From Paraburkholderia sp. PGU19 (lineage in GTDB: Bacteria > Pseudomonadota > Gammaproteobacteria > Burkholderiales > Burkholderiaceae), in contig NZ_AP023182.1 of assembly GCF_013426915.1 (NCBI RefSeq), forward strand, positions 62,001 through 126,000: a DNA stretch of 64,000 bases, in the 5' to 3' direction. Below, piece after piece: positions 28,520 through 36,897 of the stretch; position 1 is the first letter of the stretch, and every line of letters starts with the position of its first letter. A model generated the notes under the pieces. It saw only the letters and a program-made list of their open reading frames with translations. It ran no database searches and was not told the DNA's origin. Made by a program: the position numbers and the translations under genes.

Positions 28520-29746
28520 ATGCGATGCCTTCTCTGCGGAGTGTCATGTCTCGTTGCTGCATGGGCGGGCGCCCTGGCGTACGCCGTCCCCGTGCGACCT
28601 CAACAGGACTCACAGGTGCTGGAAACGCTCCCGCCCCGTGCGCACGATGCGCTTAATTCGGCCATTGCGAGCATGCACGCAGCTCTGGCCGTCGACGGCC
28701 ACAACTTCGACCTGGCGGCCGCCCTCGCAAAGCGTCACCTTGAACGTTTTCGACGCGATCAGGACCCGCGCGACCTGGGCCAGGCCGAAGCCGCACTCGA
28801 ACCGTGGCTTCGGCAGCCCAACCCGCCGCCACGCGCATTGGTGCTCCGTGCGAATGTTCGGCAAAGCAACCATCTATTCGCGAGCGCGCTCGACGATCTC
28901 GACCACGCAATTCGCGCCGAGCCCGAAAACGCGGACGCGTGGCTGATGCGTGCGAGCATCCTGCAGGTTCAGGGTCGCTACCTCGAGGCCAGGCAGAGTT
29001 GCGGTCGGCTCATCTTGACGAATGCCGTCATCGCGGGGATATGCCTCGCCAATGTGGCAGCGGTGAGCGGCAGACCCGAGCAGGCTTATCTCCTTTTGCA
29101 GCGCTTTGCCGGACAGGTACCACCGACCGATTTGCTCTACTCCTGGCTTATGATCAGTCAAGCCGAAACGGCCGTCTGGATGAACAAGCAGGAAGCGGCC
29201 GAACAATTCTTCCGTAACGCGATGGCTGCCAATCCGCGCGACGCCTACCTGAAAGCAGCCTGGGCTGACTTCCTGCTCGACCAGAACCGGCCCAGGGAAG
29301 TCCTCGCCCTGCTCGCGGCCGACATCCGCAACGATAACCTGCTCCTTCGCCTCGCGCTGGCCGAGAAACAGGCGGGGCTGGACGCCGATCTGGCGCCGCA
29401 CATCGAAGATTTGCAGAGCCGGTTCGCGGCGTCCGCCGAGCGGGGTGATCGCGTGCATCTGCGCGAGGAAGCCATTTTCAACCTCAAACTCCTCAACGAC
29501 CCGGAGAAGGCGCTCAGTCTAGCCGAGGCTGACTGGCAGGTGCAAAAAGAGGTCGCGGATTGCCGGATCCTGATGGAGGCGGCGATCGCCGCCCGCCAAC
29601 CTGCACGCGCAGCACCGGCGATGATGTGGCTGAAGACCGCGCGATTGCGCCATCCCGTCTTGACGAGACTGGAGGCGCAACTGGCAAGCCATGTCGTTGG
29701 GGCCGGGCTTGCGATACGTGCGACACACGGGGGCCCGTCTGCATGA
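28520..29746 (+). CDS. Exported tetratricopeptide-repeat protein
   Basis: A 408-residue protein. The start MRCLLCGVSCLVAAWAGALA is a signal peptide (possible lipoprotein cysteines) and has AAGGG upstream. Helical repeats of TPR type follow, for example ASALDDLDHAIRAEPENADA, AWLMRASILQVQGRYLEARQ and AEQFFRNAMAANPRDAYLKA. TPR arrays usually mediate protein contacts. Its stop overlaps the HupE/UreJ-like gene by ATGA and the DUF4331 gene is 133 bp upstream, so the three are probably a functional unit in the periplasm and inner membrane. Confidence 0.82.
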   Translation: MRCLLCGVSCLVAAWAGALAYAVPVRPQQDSQVLETLPPRAHDALNSAIASMHAALAVDGHNFDLAAALAKRHLERFRRDQDPRDLGQAEAALEPWLRQPNPPPRALVLRANVRQSNHLFASALDDLDHAIRAEPENADAWLMRASILQVQGRYLEARQSCGRLILTNAVIAGICLANVAAVSGRPEQAYLLLQRFAGQVPPTDLLYSWLMISQAETAVWMNKQEAAEQFFRNAMAANPRDAYLKAAWADFLLDQNRPREVLALLAADIRNDNLLLRLALAEKQAGLDADLAPHIEDLQSRFAASAERGDRVHLREEAIFNLKLLNDPEKALSLAEADWQVQKEVADCRILMEAAIAARQPARAAPAMMWLKTARLRHPVLTRLEAQLASHVVGAGLAIRATHGGPSA

Positions 29747-30876
29747 AACGCCGAGCGCCCGGGGGGCTGGCACTCTTCATGTTGTGCTGGGCTGTCGCGG
29801 TGCAGGCGCACAAGCCGAGCGACAGCTACCTGACCCTTACCGTCAGCGACAAAACGATTGTGGGCCGATGGGATATTGCTCTTCGCGACCTGGACAATCC
29901 GCTTATTCTCGATGCGAATGGGGACGGCGTGCTGACGTGGGGCGAGGTCCGCATCCGCGAAGCGGACATCAAGTCGTATGCCTTCACGCGTATCAAGCTG
30001 ACGGGTGACGGGCGAGCGTGCGCGATTCATCCGGGCAACCTGCTGATCGACCACCACACCGACGGCGCGTACGCGGTACTCGAATTCGACGTGGCGTGTC
30101 CAACCCGACCGACCCGACTTGGCATTGACTACCGTCTGTTTGCCGACGTCGACACGCTGCACAAGGGACTCGTACACGTCGTGAGCAACGGTGCAACGGC
30201 GACGGCCATTCTTGGGCTCGGTCACCCGACCGAGATCCTCGACATACGCGGGAAGGGCGTCGGGCGCGCCTTCATCGATTTTGTTGGGGAGGGCATGTGG
30301 CACATCTGGCGCGGCTTCGATCACGCCTTGTTTCTTCTGTCTCTGATGTTGCCGGCAGCTTGCGTGCTGCACGGAAAAAAGTGGTTTCCGGCCGACTCCC
30401 CCAGGGCGGTGTCGATCGATGTATTGAAACTCGTCACTGCGTTCACCCTGGCGCACGCGATCACATTGTCTCTTGCCACGCTGCACGTTGTGGCGTTGCC
30501 GTCTCGGTGGGTGGAAGTCGCTATCGCTGTGACGATTCTGCTTTCCGCACTCAACAATATTTTTCCCGTGGTCCGCAGGCGCCGCTGGCTGGTCGCGTTT
30601 ACTTTTGGCTTGATCCACGGTTTCGGTTTCGCAAGCGTGCTCACCGATATGGCGCTCCCGACATCCCTTCTTGCCACAGCCCTTGCCGGCTTCAATATCG
30701 GTGTCGAACTGGGGCAGATCTCCCTGGTCCTGCTGCTCTTGCCCATTCTTTACATCTATCGGTCAAGTGGCTGGTTTCGCCTGGCTACGCTGTACGGCGG
30801 GTCGGCAGCGATCACAGTTTTCGCAACCCTGTGGATTTATGAGCGAACAACCGGGCTGACGGTGCTTGCACTTTAG
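29743..30876 (+). CDS. HupE/UreJ-like membrane protein with an EF-hand-type loop
   Basis: A 377-residue protein with a signal peptide (FMLCWAVAVQA then HKPSDSYLTL), an exported N-terminal domain of about 170 residues and about six membrane segments. The N-terminal domain contains DANGDGVLTWGE, a canonical 12-residue EF-hand calcium loop (acidic or polar ligands at 1, 3, 5, 9 and 12). The membrane part holds the His-rich GMWHIWRGFDHALFLLSLML and FGLIHGFGFASVL motifs of the HupE/UreJ group, linked to metal handling in known members. It is translationally coupled to the TPR gene. Confidence 0.83.
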   Translation: MKRRAPGGLALFMLCWAVAVQAHKPSDSYLTLTVSDKTIVGRWDIALRDLDNPLILDANGDGVLTWGEVRIREADIKSYAFTRIKLTGDGRACAIHPGNLLIDHHTDGAYAVLEFDVACPTRPTRLGIDYRLFADVDTLHKGLVHVVSNGATATAILGLGHPTEILDIRGKGVGRAFIDFVGEGMWHIWRGFDHALFLLSLMLPAACVLHGKKWFPADSPRAVSIDVLKLVTAFTLAHAITLSLATLHVVALPSRWVEVAIAVTILLSALNNIFPVVRRRRWLVAFTFGLIHGFGFASVLTDMALPTSLLATALAGFNIGVELGQISLVLLLLPILYIYRSSGWFRLATLYGGSAAITVFATLWIYERTTGLTVLAL

Positions 30877-30902
30877 ACGCAATTGAAGGTCATGTAGACG
30901 AC

Positions 30903-31529
30903 CTAGGAGAGAAGCAACGCACGTTGAGTGAGACTGAGGACGAGAAGCCCGATTGCGGCGGCCCAGCTGCCCGCGACGCGCACGGCAATGGCGATCCAGG
31001 TGGGCCGCAGCCGCAGCAGGAACGAGGTCGCCGCCACCGTATAGGCAATCAGGATGAAGCTCGCGACCACCATGCCTGCTATGAAAACGGCTGGGCGGAT
31101 TTGACCGATGATGGCTGATCCGTTTGCGTATCCGTCGGGCAGGCCGACCCCGACCGAAAGAATCAGAATCAGCCATGACGGCAACGTAAAGGCAGCCGCC
31201 AGGAGGGCACCCAGCAATACGGTTGAGACAACGTTGAGCAGAAGCACACCGCGCAGACCAGGAACCATAAGGGCGATGCACCCGCCGGCCGCCATGGCGG
31301 CCGGAAATGCCCAAAGCACGAATTCACAACGTTTCAGGCCGTTCTGCCCAGCCAGCGCGCCGAGCACCAGCATGGGCAATACATGTTCCGGCGACGTCAA
31401 CGGATGCAGCATCCCCGCGTAGAAGTCGCCCACGCCCTGGTACACCGCGTGTGCTTCGGCTGATGCAAGCCACGTCAGCCCACTCAGACCGGCAGCGGCT
31501 TGCCGGACCACCCGGTGCAATGCGCGCAT
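30903..31529 (-). CDS. HupE/UreJ-family membrane protein
   Basis: A 208-residue membrane protein with a signal sequence ending SAEAHAVYQG and about six hydrophobic segments. The motif FYAGMLHPLTSPEHVLPMLV matches the HupE/UreJ pattern (G-x2-HP...G-x-[DE]-H) seen in nickel permease-like accessory proteins of hydrogenase and urease systems. No hydrogenase or urease genes are in this window. It starts 3 bp after the preceding HupE-like gene on the same strand and converges with the third HupE-like gene. Confidence 0.83.
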   Translation of the reverse strand: MRALHRVVRQAAAGLSGLTWLASAEAHAVYQGVGDFYAGMLHPLTSPEHVLPMLVLGALAGQNGLKRCEFVLWAFPAAMAAGGCIALMVPGLRGVLLLNVVSTVLLGALLAAAFTLPSWLILILSVGVGLPDGYANGSAIIGQIRPAVFIAGMVVASFILIAYTVAATSFLLRLRPTWIAIAVRVAGSWAAAIGLLVLSLTQRALLLS

Positions 31530-31532
31530 GCG

Positions 31533-32147
31533 TCACGCTCCCCGAATCGCATACGTGAGGAAATAGACACCGCAGCCGGAGATAACGGCTCCGCCTGCCC
31601 GCAGTGCGTAGCCGCCCGCCTTCCAGCGATTGACTGTGCCGATCAGGATACCGAGTGCGTGAAGTGAGCCGGTAGCCGCGACGAAACCGATCGCATAGGT
31701 CATCGCGTTCGCGGACCCGGGCAGTTCCGCCCCGTGTGCGTGTCCATGGCAGATGGCAAAGGCGGCAACCAGCAGACCCGCAATCCAGAGCGGCGGCGTC
31801 AACGCAAGTGCCACCGCTGCACCGAGCGCCAGTGCCGATAACGCAATGCCGACCTCGATCCCCGGAATGGGAACGCCCAGGCCACCGATAACAGCGCCGA
31901 AGGCCATGACGATCGGGAACGTGACCGGCAGCACCCAAATGGCCGGCCTCCCCAACTGGGCGCCCCATAGTCCGACCGCCACCATTGCGACGACGTGATC
32001 CAGGCCGGAGATTGGATGTTTGAATCCCGCGATCAAGCCACCGGATACGTCGCCTTGGCCAGTATGCGCGAATGCAATAACCGGAACGAGACACCCACAC
32101 CCGAATATCAGTGCTGCATGGATTGCAGGTCGCTTTCGAAGTGTCAT
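31533..32147 (-). CDS. HupE/UreJ-family membrane protein
   Basis: A 204-residue membrane protein. A signal peptide ends near PVIAFAHTGQ and is followed by LIAGFKHPISGLDHVVAMVA, the classical HupE/UreJ signature with two His and one Asp, and by AICHGHAHGAELPGSANAM, a second His-rich motif on a later helix. The start at 32147 is chosen for the AAAGG ribosome site upstream. It pairs with the gene just downstream, and both may transport a metal ion together with the neighbouring DUF4331-TPR-HupE set. Confidence 0.86.
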   Translation of the reverse strand: MTLRKRPAIHAALIFGCGCLVPVIAFAHTGQGDVSGGLIAGFKHPISGLDHVVAMVAVGLWGAQLGRPAIWVLPVTFPIVMAFGAVIGGLGVPIPGIEVGIALSALALGAAVALALTPPLWIAGLLVAAFAICHGHAHGAELPGSANAMTYAIGFVAATGSLHALGILIGTVNRWKAGGYALRAGGAVISGCGVYFLTYAIRGA

Positions 32148-32471
32148 GATGATCCTTTCGAGGTGCCCGCACCTAACCGGCACCAGATTCAGCACACCTT
32201 GTGTTAGGCATTTCCGGGTTCGTCAAATCATCCGGATGAGGTGTTATTTCCTAGCCTATCTACGTTCAACAACACTATAGTCGTTTGCACATGTGCCGGG
32301 GCGATGGATGTGCGGCCGATCAAAGCTGACTCGCTCTTACTTTCCGTCCCGGTGTCGTCCACCTCTGATAGCGGGTGCCATCATGTTTTCTGCCGTGATG
32401 TCAATATACGTAGATGTCCGAATTATATTTGATACGGCATTTGATAAGTCTAGCTGATCCCGATTTGTGTA
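32148..32471. other. Intergenic stretch, nothing recognised
   Basis: About 320 bp upstream of the HupE/UreJ pair, with an AT-richer section around 32200-32460 that may contain their promoter. No gene was recognised. Confidence 0.35.
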
Positions 32472-32834
32472 CTACGCGCGTCCGCGCGGATTCTCCTGAC
32501 CTTTCACGAATGCCCCTCGCCTCGCACTGCGGGAACACTTAACTGCGGTTCCGATCGGAACCCACGGTGAAATCACGTTGCCGAGGCTCAAGAAGAAGAG
32601 CGGTTCGATCGTCCATATCGAAATTGCCAGCTCCACGGAGATCCGACACAGCCGTACGCTTTCCAACCAGTTAACCGAAGCACGATTGGCGGACAACCAG
32701 ATCCGTTCCGACTCGACGAGATGATCCGCTCGCAGCCATTCGCCCGTCCTCCCGCGCGCGACAAGTTGAGCGACAACAAGATGGCATAACAGCCCGGTTC
32801 AGCCTTCATCATCGAGGTTGGTAATCGGTGGCAT
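32472..32834 (-). pseudogene. Degenerate copy of the hypothetical gene at 11744-12085
   Basis: The reverse strand begins MPPITNLDDEG, then has a TGA, then continues GLLCHLVVAQLVARGRTGEW, LRADHLVESERIWLSANRAS. This aligns well with LCYLVVGELVAMARTGDW and LRTDHLVELSRIWMHANGAQ in the intact copy. The later part has drifted. The early stop and drift mark it as a pseudogene. Confidence 0.6.
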
Positions 32835-33763
32835 GCGAAAAATCCGGGGCGACGGTGATCGCGCTAATGTACTACGCCCTGCAACGGTCGGGCGGCATGG
32901 CGCGCCCCGCTCCACGCTGGATTTCACTCACCCGGGGCGCTTTGAGATTGGCGTTGCGCAACACGCAGGATATGGACACGCACCGTCGCGGCCGCGACGG
33001 GCGACGGGCGACGGGCGACGGGCGACGGGCGACGGGCGAATTTCGACCCAATGCGGTCCTTGAGTTCGTGTGATTCGGTGCCTGATAGCCGCCATTCGGT
33101 GGCGCGGCCCACGCCGCCGGGGCCGGTGACCCACTACCTGCGCACGCGCCGCGGCACTAAGGGCGGGAAGGTGTTTGCATGCAGCGCTTCCTTCACCGGC
33201 GCCCGATCCGGATCGCCGCAAAGCGTAAGCACGCCGCCGAGCGCCGAGACGATCAGCTCGCTTCCCGCCATGGCGGCGTAGGGTCCCGTCCTGGCCGAAC
33301 GGCGTGATCGACGTCATGACGATGCGCGGGAAGAGGTTGCCGAACAGCTGGTAGCGCCCAATTCGGGGCACGCCGACGATGGTCGGCGACCAGCGGCCAA
33401 GCGCATGTGGCGCATGCCAATGCCGATCGCCTGGCTATGCCCGGCCAAGGATGTGCTGGTGGGCGCCATCGGCACCGCTCTGGCCATGGGTGCGACCGTC
33501 ATCGACCAGATCGCCTGTCTGCTCAGCCGCGCTGCCGCCACATGTGAGACCATCAACACTCAGGTGACGACGCTGATCGGCGCTATCTTTCGCATTCTTG
33601 CGCGCACGGCGCAGGCGGGCGTGTCGATCACAGCAGCGTTCTTGCGCTGGTGCCTCGATCTGTTGTCCACCTCGGTGCACGCAGTGGCGCTGCGTGCTTT
33701 GTCGCTCGTTGGCTGACGCTGACTTCTTGCAAGCAGGCATCAAGCCTCACAGGAGGGTTCTCC
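32835..33763. other. Mostly non-coding stretch with a heptamer repeat and one doubtful frame
   Basis: About 930 bp. It contains a 7-bp tandem repeat (separate entry). A plus-strand frame 33405-33716 encodes a hydrophobic, helical sequence (VGAIGTALAMGATVIDQIAC near its start) that ends 47 bp before the deaminase-like gene; it could be a small upstream gene or the tail of a broken one, but it has no clear start and is not listed as a gene. Confidence 0.3.
32995..33039. repeat. Heptanucleotide tandem repeat, six copies plus a partial
   Basis: The unit CGACGGG is repeated six times without variation from 32995 to 33036 and is followed by CGA. A 7-bp unit shifts the reading frame with each copy gained or lost, but no supported gene crosses it. 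Confidence 0.85.
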
Positions 33764-35101
33764 ATGCCACAGTTTTATATGTTCAAGTGCAGCACTTGCA
33801 ACATGCGGATCAAGGGCCCGAAGGTTCCGCTCGACAAACCGAGAACTTTCAAGATTGGCACCTTTTTCGTCGGAACCAAGCGGCCACCAGGCGTGGCATG
33901 CAGCAACCCGGGGCACACGCAGGTCACCTACACCGGAAACGAGGACCTGTGGGAAACGCTCTACGAGTTGTGCCAGGACCCCACCATCATGAGCCCGACG
34001 GGCGGCGACAATGTGGCGGGCTACATTGATGGCACCGAGTTCAAGTACTATAAGTCGAACAACCTGGCGCGGCCCGCAGTGGTCAACGCAATATTGGGCA
34101 AGGCGAAGTCCAACAACGCAACGGTCTACACCAACCGCGCGGATGCGCTTTGGATCAGGAACTATCCAAAGATGAAGGTGAAGTTGATGGACCAACTGAA
34201 GCCCAACGAGGGTGACGGAGCGGTCCGCGTGACAACGGCCTTCCAAACCGTCAAGAAGTGGCCCCGCCAGATTGCGGCACTCGCGCTGAAAGCCCCCCTC
34301 CCGGACGGCGGCCTTTACGCAGCGGCGGCAGGCCTTAGCAAAGGCCTCGACCTCCCGCCCGGCAGCCGCAAGAAGGGCCTGGCCCGCGCGCTTCGGTACT
34401 ACATGCTGGCCACCTACTCGCTGGTGGACATCAGCTCGGCCGAGGGCTACGAAGGTTTGAAGAACTACGTGGGCGCCTTGCTCGTCAGCGACCAGGGGCA
34501 GATCCTCGCCGCGGGCATCAACACCGGGTCGTTCCGCCACGCCGAGGTCAGCATGCTGCTGTCCTACTTCCGCAACAATCCCACGGCGACCAAGGTGCCC
34601 GAAAACAGCGTCATCTTCTCGACGCTCACACCGTGCAAGGGGTGCACCGGTTTTCTCTCGGTGACGAAATCCAGCAACTGCGTGATTTATTTCGGCCAGG
34701 AAGACACCGGCAAAGACGGCAAGGTCGGCAAGAAGATCTCGACTCAATTGAGTGAGAAAACCAAGGCCCCTGTCGGGCGGAGCACGGAAAAGCTCCCCGG
34801 CGAGATCGATACCGACGAGACCGAGGACACCGAGGGCACAGGCATCGTTGCGATAGGCACCGCGAGCGCAATTCACAAAGTTCAAGTGGACAAGGGCCTG
34901 ACCAGCTGCATGGGCGCCGGGTCGATCGCGACCCAGATTGGCAAAGCGAAGCATGCGAAAGAAGTCCTGCGTTCCGGGAGCGAAGCCCTCATCCACAAGA
35001 TGCTCAGGACCCGCGCAGCCAAAGACGCCGAGAGCGAGGTCAAGCAGGCCGTCCTCACGTATATTGGCCAATGGCTGGGTACGTCGAGGTCCGTTGAGTA
35101 A
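33764..35101 (+). CDS. Cytidine-deaminase-fold protein, possible toxin or nucleic-acid deaminase
   Basis: A 445-residue soluble protein with a strong ribosome site (AGGAGG six bases before the ATG). The N-terminus has a CxxC pair (FKCSTCNMRIKGPK) and a further Cys near 46-47, perhaps a zinc ribbon. The centre contains the deaminase zinc site: H259-A-E261 in GSFRHAEVSMLLSYF and C291-x2-C294 in STLTPCKGCTGFL, in the right order and spacing. The strand before it (VGALLVSDQGQILAAGINTG) is typical of the fold. No signal peptide or secretion module is visible. Toxin-type deaminases are known in bacteria; whether this one is a toxin, a defence protein or a metabolic enzyme is open. Confidence 0.68.
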   Translation: MPQFYMFKCSTCNMRIKGPKVPLDKPRTFKIGTFFVGTKRPPGVACSNPGHTQVTYTGNEDLWETLYELCQDPTIMSPTGGDNVAGYIDGTEFKYYKSNNLARPAVVNAILGKAKSNNATVYTNRADALWIRNYPKMKVKLMDQLKPNEGDGAVRVTTAFQTVKKWPRQIAALALKAPLPDGGLYAAAAGLSKGLDLPPGSRKKGLARALRYYMLATYSLVDISSAEGYEGLKNYVGALLVSDQGQILAAGINTGSFRHAEVSMLLSYFRNNPTATKVPENSVIFSTLTPCKGCTGFLSVTKSSNCVIYFGQEDTGKDGKVGKKISTQLSEKTKAPVGRSTEKLPGEIDTDETEDTEGTGIVAIGTASAIHKVQVDKGLTSCMGAGSIATQIGKAKHAKEVLRSGSEALIHKMLRTRAAKDAESEVKQAVLTYIGQWLGTSRSVE

Positions 35102-35431
35102 TTCGGCCCCCGCTCGGCTGATTTGATTTGTACATGTCCAAGAAGTCGAAAAGCATTCCACGGGCCGGCCGCACCACAACATGTGCACGCCAAAGAAGCC
35201 CTGCTGATGGCGATGCAGTTGCATCAGCAAGACTATTGGGGCGCCCAAAAATATCGCCGACGCAATTGAGTGCATGGGCTCAGAAGGCTCACGAGTCCAG
35301 CCGATGTCATCACCCGCGATCCGCGACGGGACAAGCCGGCCCCCACCGGTCGCTATGCAGAGAGCAATCCAAGTCTTGTGGCACTCAGCGGGACGGAGGA
35401 GGAGATTCCGAAACACGGAGCACGAAATGCG
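35102..35431 (+). other. Remnant coding-like stretch with an internal stop
   Basis: From 35162 one plus frame reads HAKEALLMAMQLHQQDYWGA up to a TGA, then resumes in the same frame with DVITRDPRRDKPAPTGRYAE and LVALSGTEEEIPKHGARNAL. The sequence is protein-like but unrecognised, lacks a clear start and runs into the end of the EthD gene on the other strand. It may be a decayed partner of the deaminase-like gene. Confidence 0.35.
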
Positions 35432-36121
35432 TTAGATAATTCTGTGCTCTTCAACGAGGAATGCCGTGATGCCGGAAAGAAATGTCTTCGCGTGCGCCAT
35501 CGTTTTAATGCCCGCTTCCGACGCAAACGCCGATTGCAAGGAGTCGGTACTCTCAAACCAGAACTCGACGATTCCGTCGATGGGCAGTTCGTCGTAGGAG
35601 CATGGTTGCCCTTTGTGAACTTCCCGTTGTATCACCGCGTTCTGCCGATAGCCCAACACCCCGGGCATCGTCCGGACCCAGTCCGCGTGTACCTTCCATT
35701 CGTTCAGAAAGTCCTCCTCAGTCAACTGGGGACGGCGGCGAATCAGCGACATCCTTTTCTTGACCTTGCCTCGGACGTCGTCGCCCGGAACGTCGACCAC
35801 CGTCGTTTGCTTGACGGTCACGATGTGCAGTCGACCGAGAAAGTGGTTCTCGTCTGCAAGAATTCTTTGAGGCAGTTCACCGCCGCCAAACGGCTTGTCT
35901 CGGTCGGAAATCCAGAGCTGAGAGAACCCGTCGAATTCCCAGGGTTCACGTTCGAAATCGATGCCGCGCTGCACCTTATCGACCACGTGATTCTGTCGAT
36001 ACTGGGAAAGCCCCGGAGCGTTCTTCACGAGCGGTCCGTGGTGATTGAGCCAATGCTGCCGGAAGTCTTCAAGCGACCAATCGGCCTTCTTCGAAATCAG
36101 ACCCATCCTTAACGTACTCAT
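35432..36121 (-). CDS. EthD-domain protein, two repeats
   Basis: A 229-residue protein of two ferredoxin-like EthD repeats. Repeat 1 has WSLEDFRQHWLNHHGPLVKN and repeat 2 has LTEEDFLNEWKVHADWVRTM followed by PGVLGYRQN. EthD-type proteins often take part in ring-compound catabolism as decarboxylases, isomerases or unassigned helpers. The start at 36121 follows TTGGAG. It is the last gene of the operon porin-livK-livH-livMG-livF-EthD, so it probably acts on the compound imported by that transporter. Confidence 0.8.
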   Translation of the reverse strand: MSTLRMGLISKKADWSLEDFRQHWLNHHGPLVKNAPGLSQYRQNHVVDKVQRGIDFEREPWEFDGFSQLWISDRDKPFGGGELPQRILADENHFLGRLHIVTVKQTTVVDVPGDDVRGKVKKRMSLIRRRPQLTEEDFLNEWKVHADWVRTMPGVLGYRQNAVIQREVHKGQPCSYDELPIDGIVEFWFESTDSLQSAFASEAGIKTMAHAKTFLSGITAFLVEEHRII

Positions 36122-36175
36122 CAAAACTCCAAAAAATGTGGAATCGTGCTCTTTCCCGTCTACAAACACTCGTGC

Positions 36176-36886
36176 TCAGTGTGCTCCCAGATAAGCGGCT
36201 TTGACCTTTGGGTCATTGAGCAAATCACGCCCAGTACCCTCAAGCGTGATATTTCCGACCTCGAGCACATACGCACGGTCGGCCACACCGAGTGCTTGCT
36301 TCGCCATCTGCTCGACGAGAAGTATCGTCAATCCTTCTTCACGCAGGCTTCGGATAGCATCAAAAATGTCCCGAATAACAAGCGGAGCGAGTCCAAGTGA
36401 CGGCTCATCGAGAAGCAGCAGCCGCGGCTGGCTCATCAGCGCTCGCGAGATTGCGAGCATCTGCTGCTCTCCCCCGGACAGCGTCCCAGAGAGCTGGTTT
36501 TGTCGCTCGCGCAACCGTGGGAAGCGGTCGAACTCCCGCTCCATTGACGCTTCCGTCGCAGCGACTGACTGCTTGCGCGAATAGGCGCCCAGCAGAAGGT
36601 TCTCTCTTACCGTCTGGTCGGGAAACACTCCCCGCCCTTCCGGAGACAACGCAATGCCGAGTCCGAGTCGCAAATGCGGAGCCAGTTGAGTGCAATCGCG
36701 ACCGCCGACCGTGATACGCCCCGATGCGACACTTTGCAAACCGGCGATGCTCTTGAGGAGGCTGCTCTTCCCCGCCCCATTTGCGCCGATGATGGTCACA
36801 ACCTCGCCTTCACGCACTTCGAGGCTGACACCTTTAACAGCCTGGATAGCGCCATAGGAAACCTTCACCGAATCGATTTTCAGCAT
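36176..36886 (-). CDS. livF: Branched-chain-type ABC transporter ATPase LivF
   Basis: A 236-residue ABC ATPase. Walker A is IGANGAGKSSLL, the signature is LSGGEQQMLAISRALMSQP, Walker B is LLLLDEPSLGLAP, and the tail EGTGRDLLNDPKVKAAYLG is characteristic of LivF. It pairs with the LivG half of the fused protein encoded 11 bp upstream. In catabolic clusters of Burkholderiaceae this transporter type commonly imports aromatic or other carboxylic acids rather than amino acids; here the genetic setting supports that. Confidence 0.93.
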   Translation of the reverse strand: MLKIDSVKVSYGAIQAVKGVSLEVREGEVVTIIGANGAGKSSLLKSIAGLQSVASGRITVGGRDCTQLAPHLRLGLGIALSPEGRGVFPDQTVRENLLLGAYSRKQSVAATEASMEREFDRFPRLRERQNQLSGTLSGGEQQMLAISRALMSQPRLLLLDEPSLGLAPLVIRDIFDAIRSLREEGLTILLVEQMAKQALGVADRAYVLEVGNITLEGTGRDLLNDPKVKAAYLGAH

Positions 36887-36897
36887 TTCGCCTCCCG

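Noticed and set aside
29245-30618. 457-codon minus-strand open frame
   Set aside because: It lies antisense to the TPR and HupE/UreJ-like genes, which have signal peptides, motifs and an ATGA overlap. The length reflects GC-rich codon bias.
30877-30902. Terminator between convergent HupE/UreJ genes
   Set aside because: Only a 5-bp stem (AGGTC/GACCT) is present and no T run, which is too weak to call.
32995-33039. CRISPR array
   Set aside because: The units are 7 bp and directly adjacent without spacers, so this is a simple tandem repeat.
33405-33716. Hydrophobic plus-strand frame before the deaminase gene
   Set aside because: Possible small membrane protein, but it has no ribosome site and no recognised family, and the opposite strand is also open. 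It is mentioned in the intergenic entry only.
33740-35416. 558-codon minus-strand open frame
   Set aside because: It is antisense to the deaminase-fold gene, which has AGGAGG and a zinc site in order. The antisense product shows no domain pattern.
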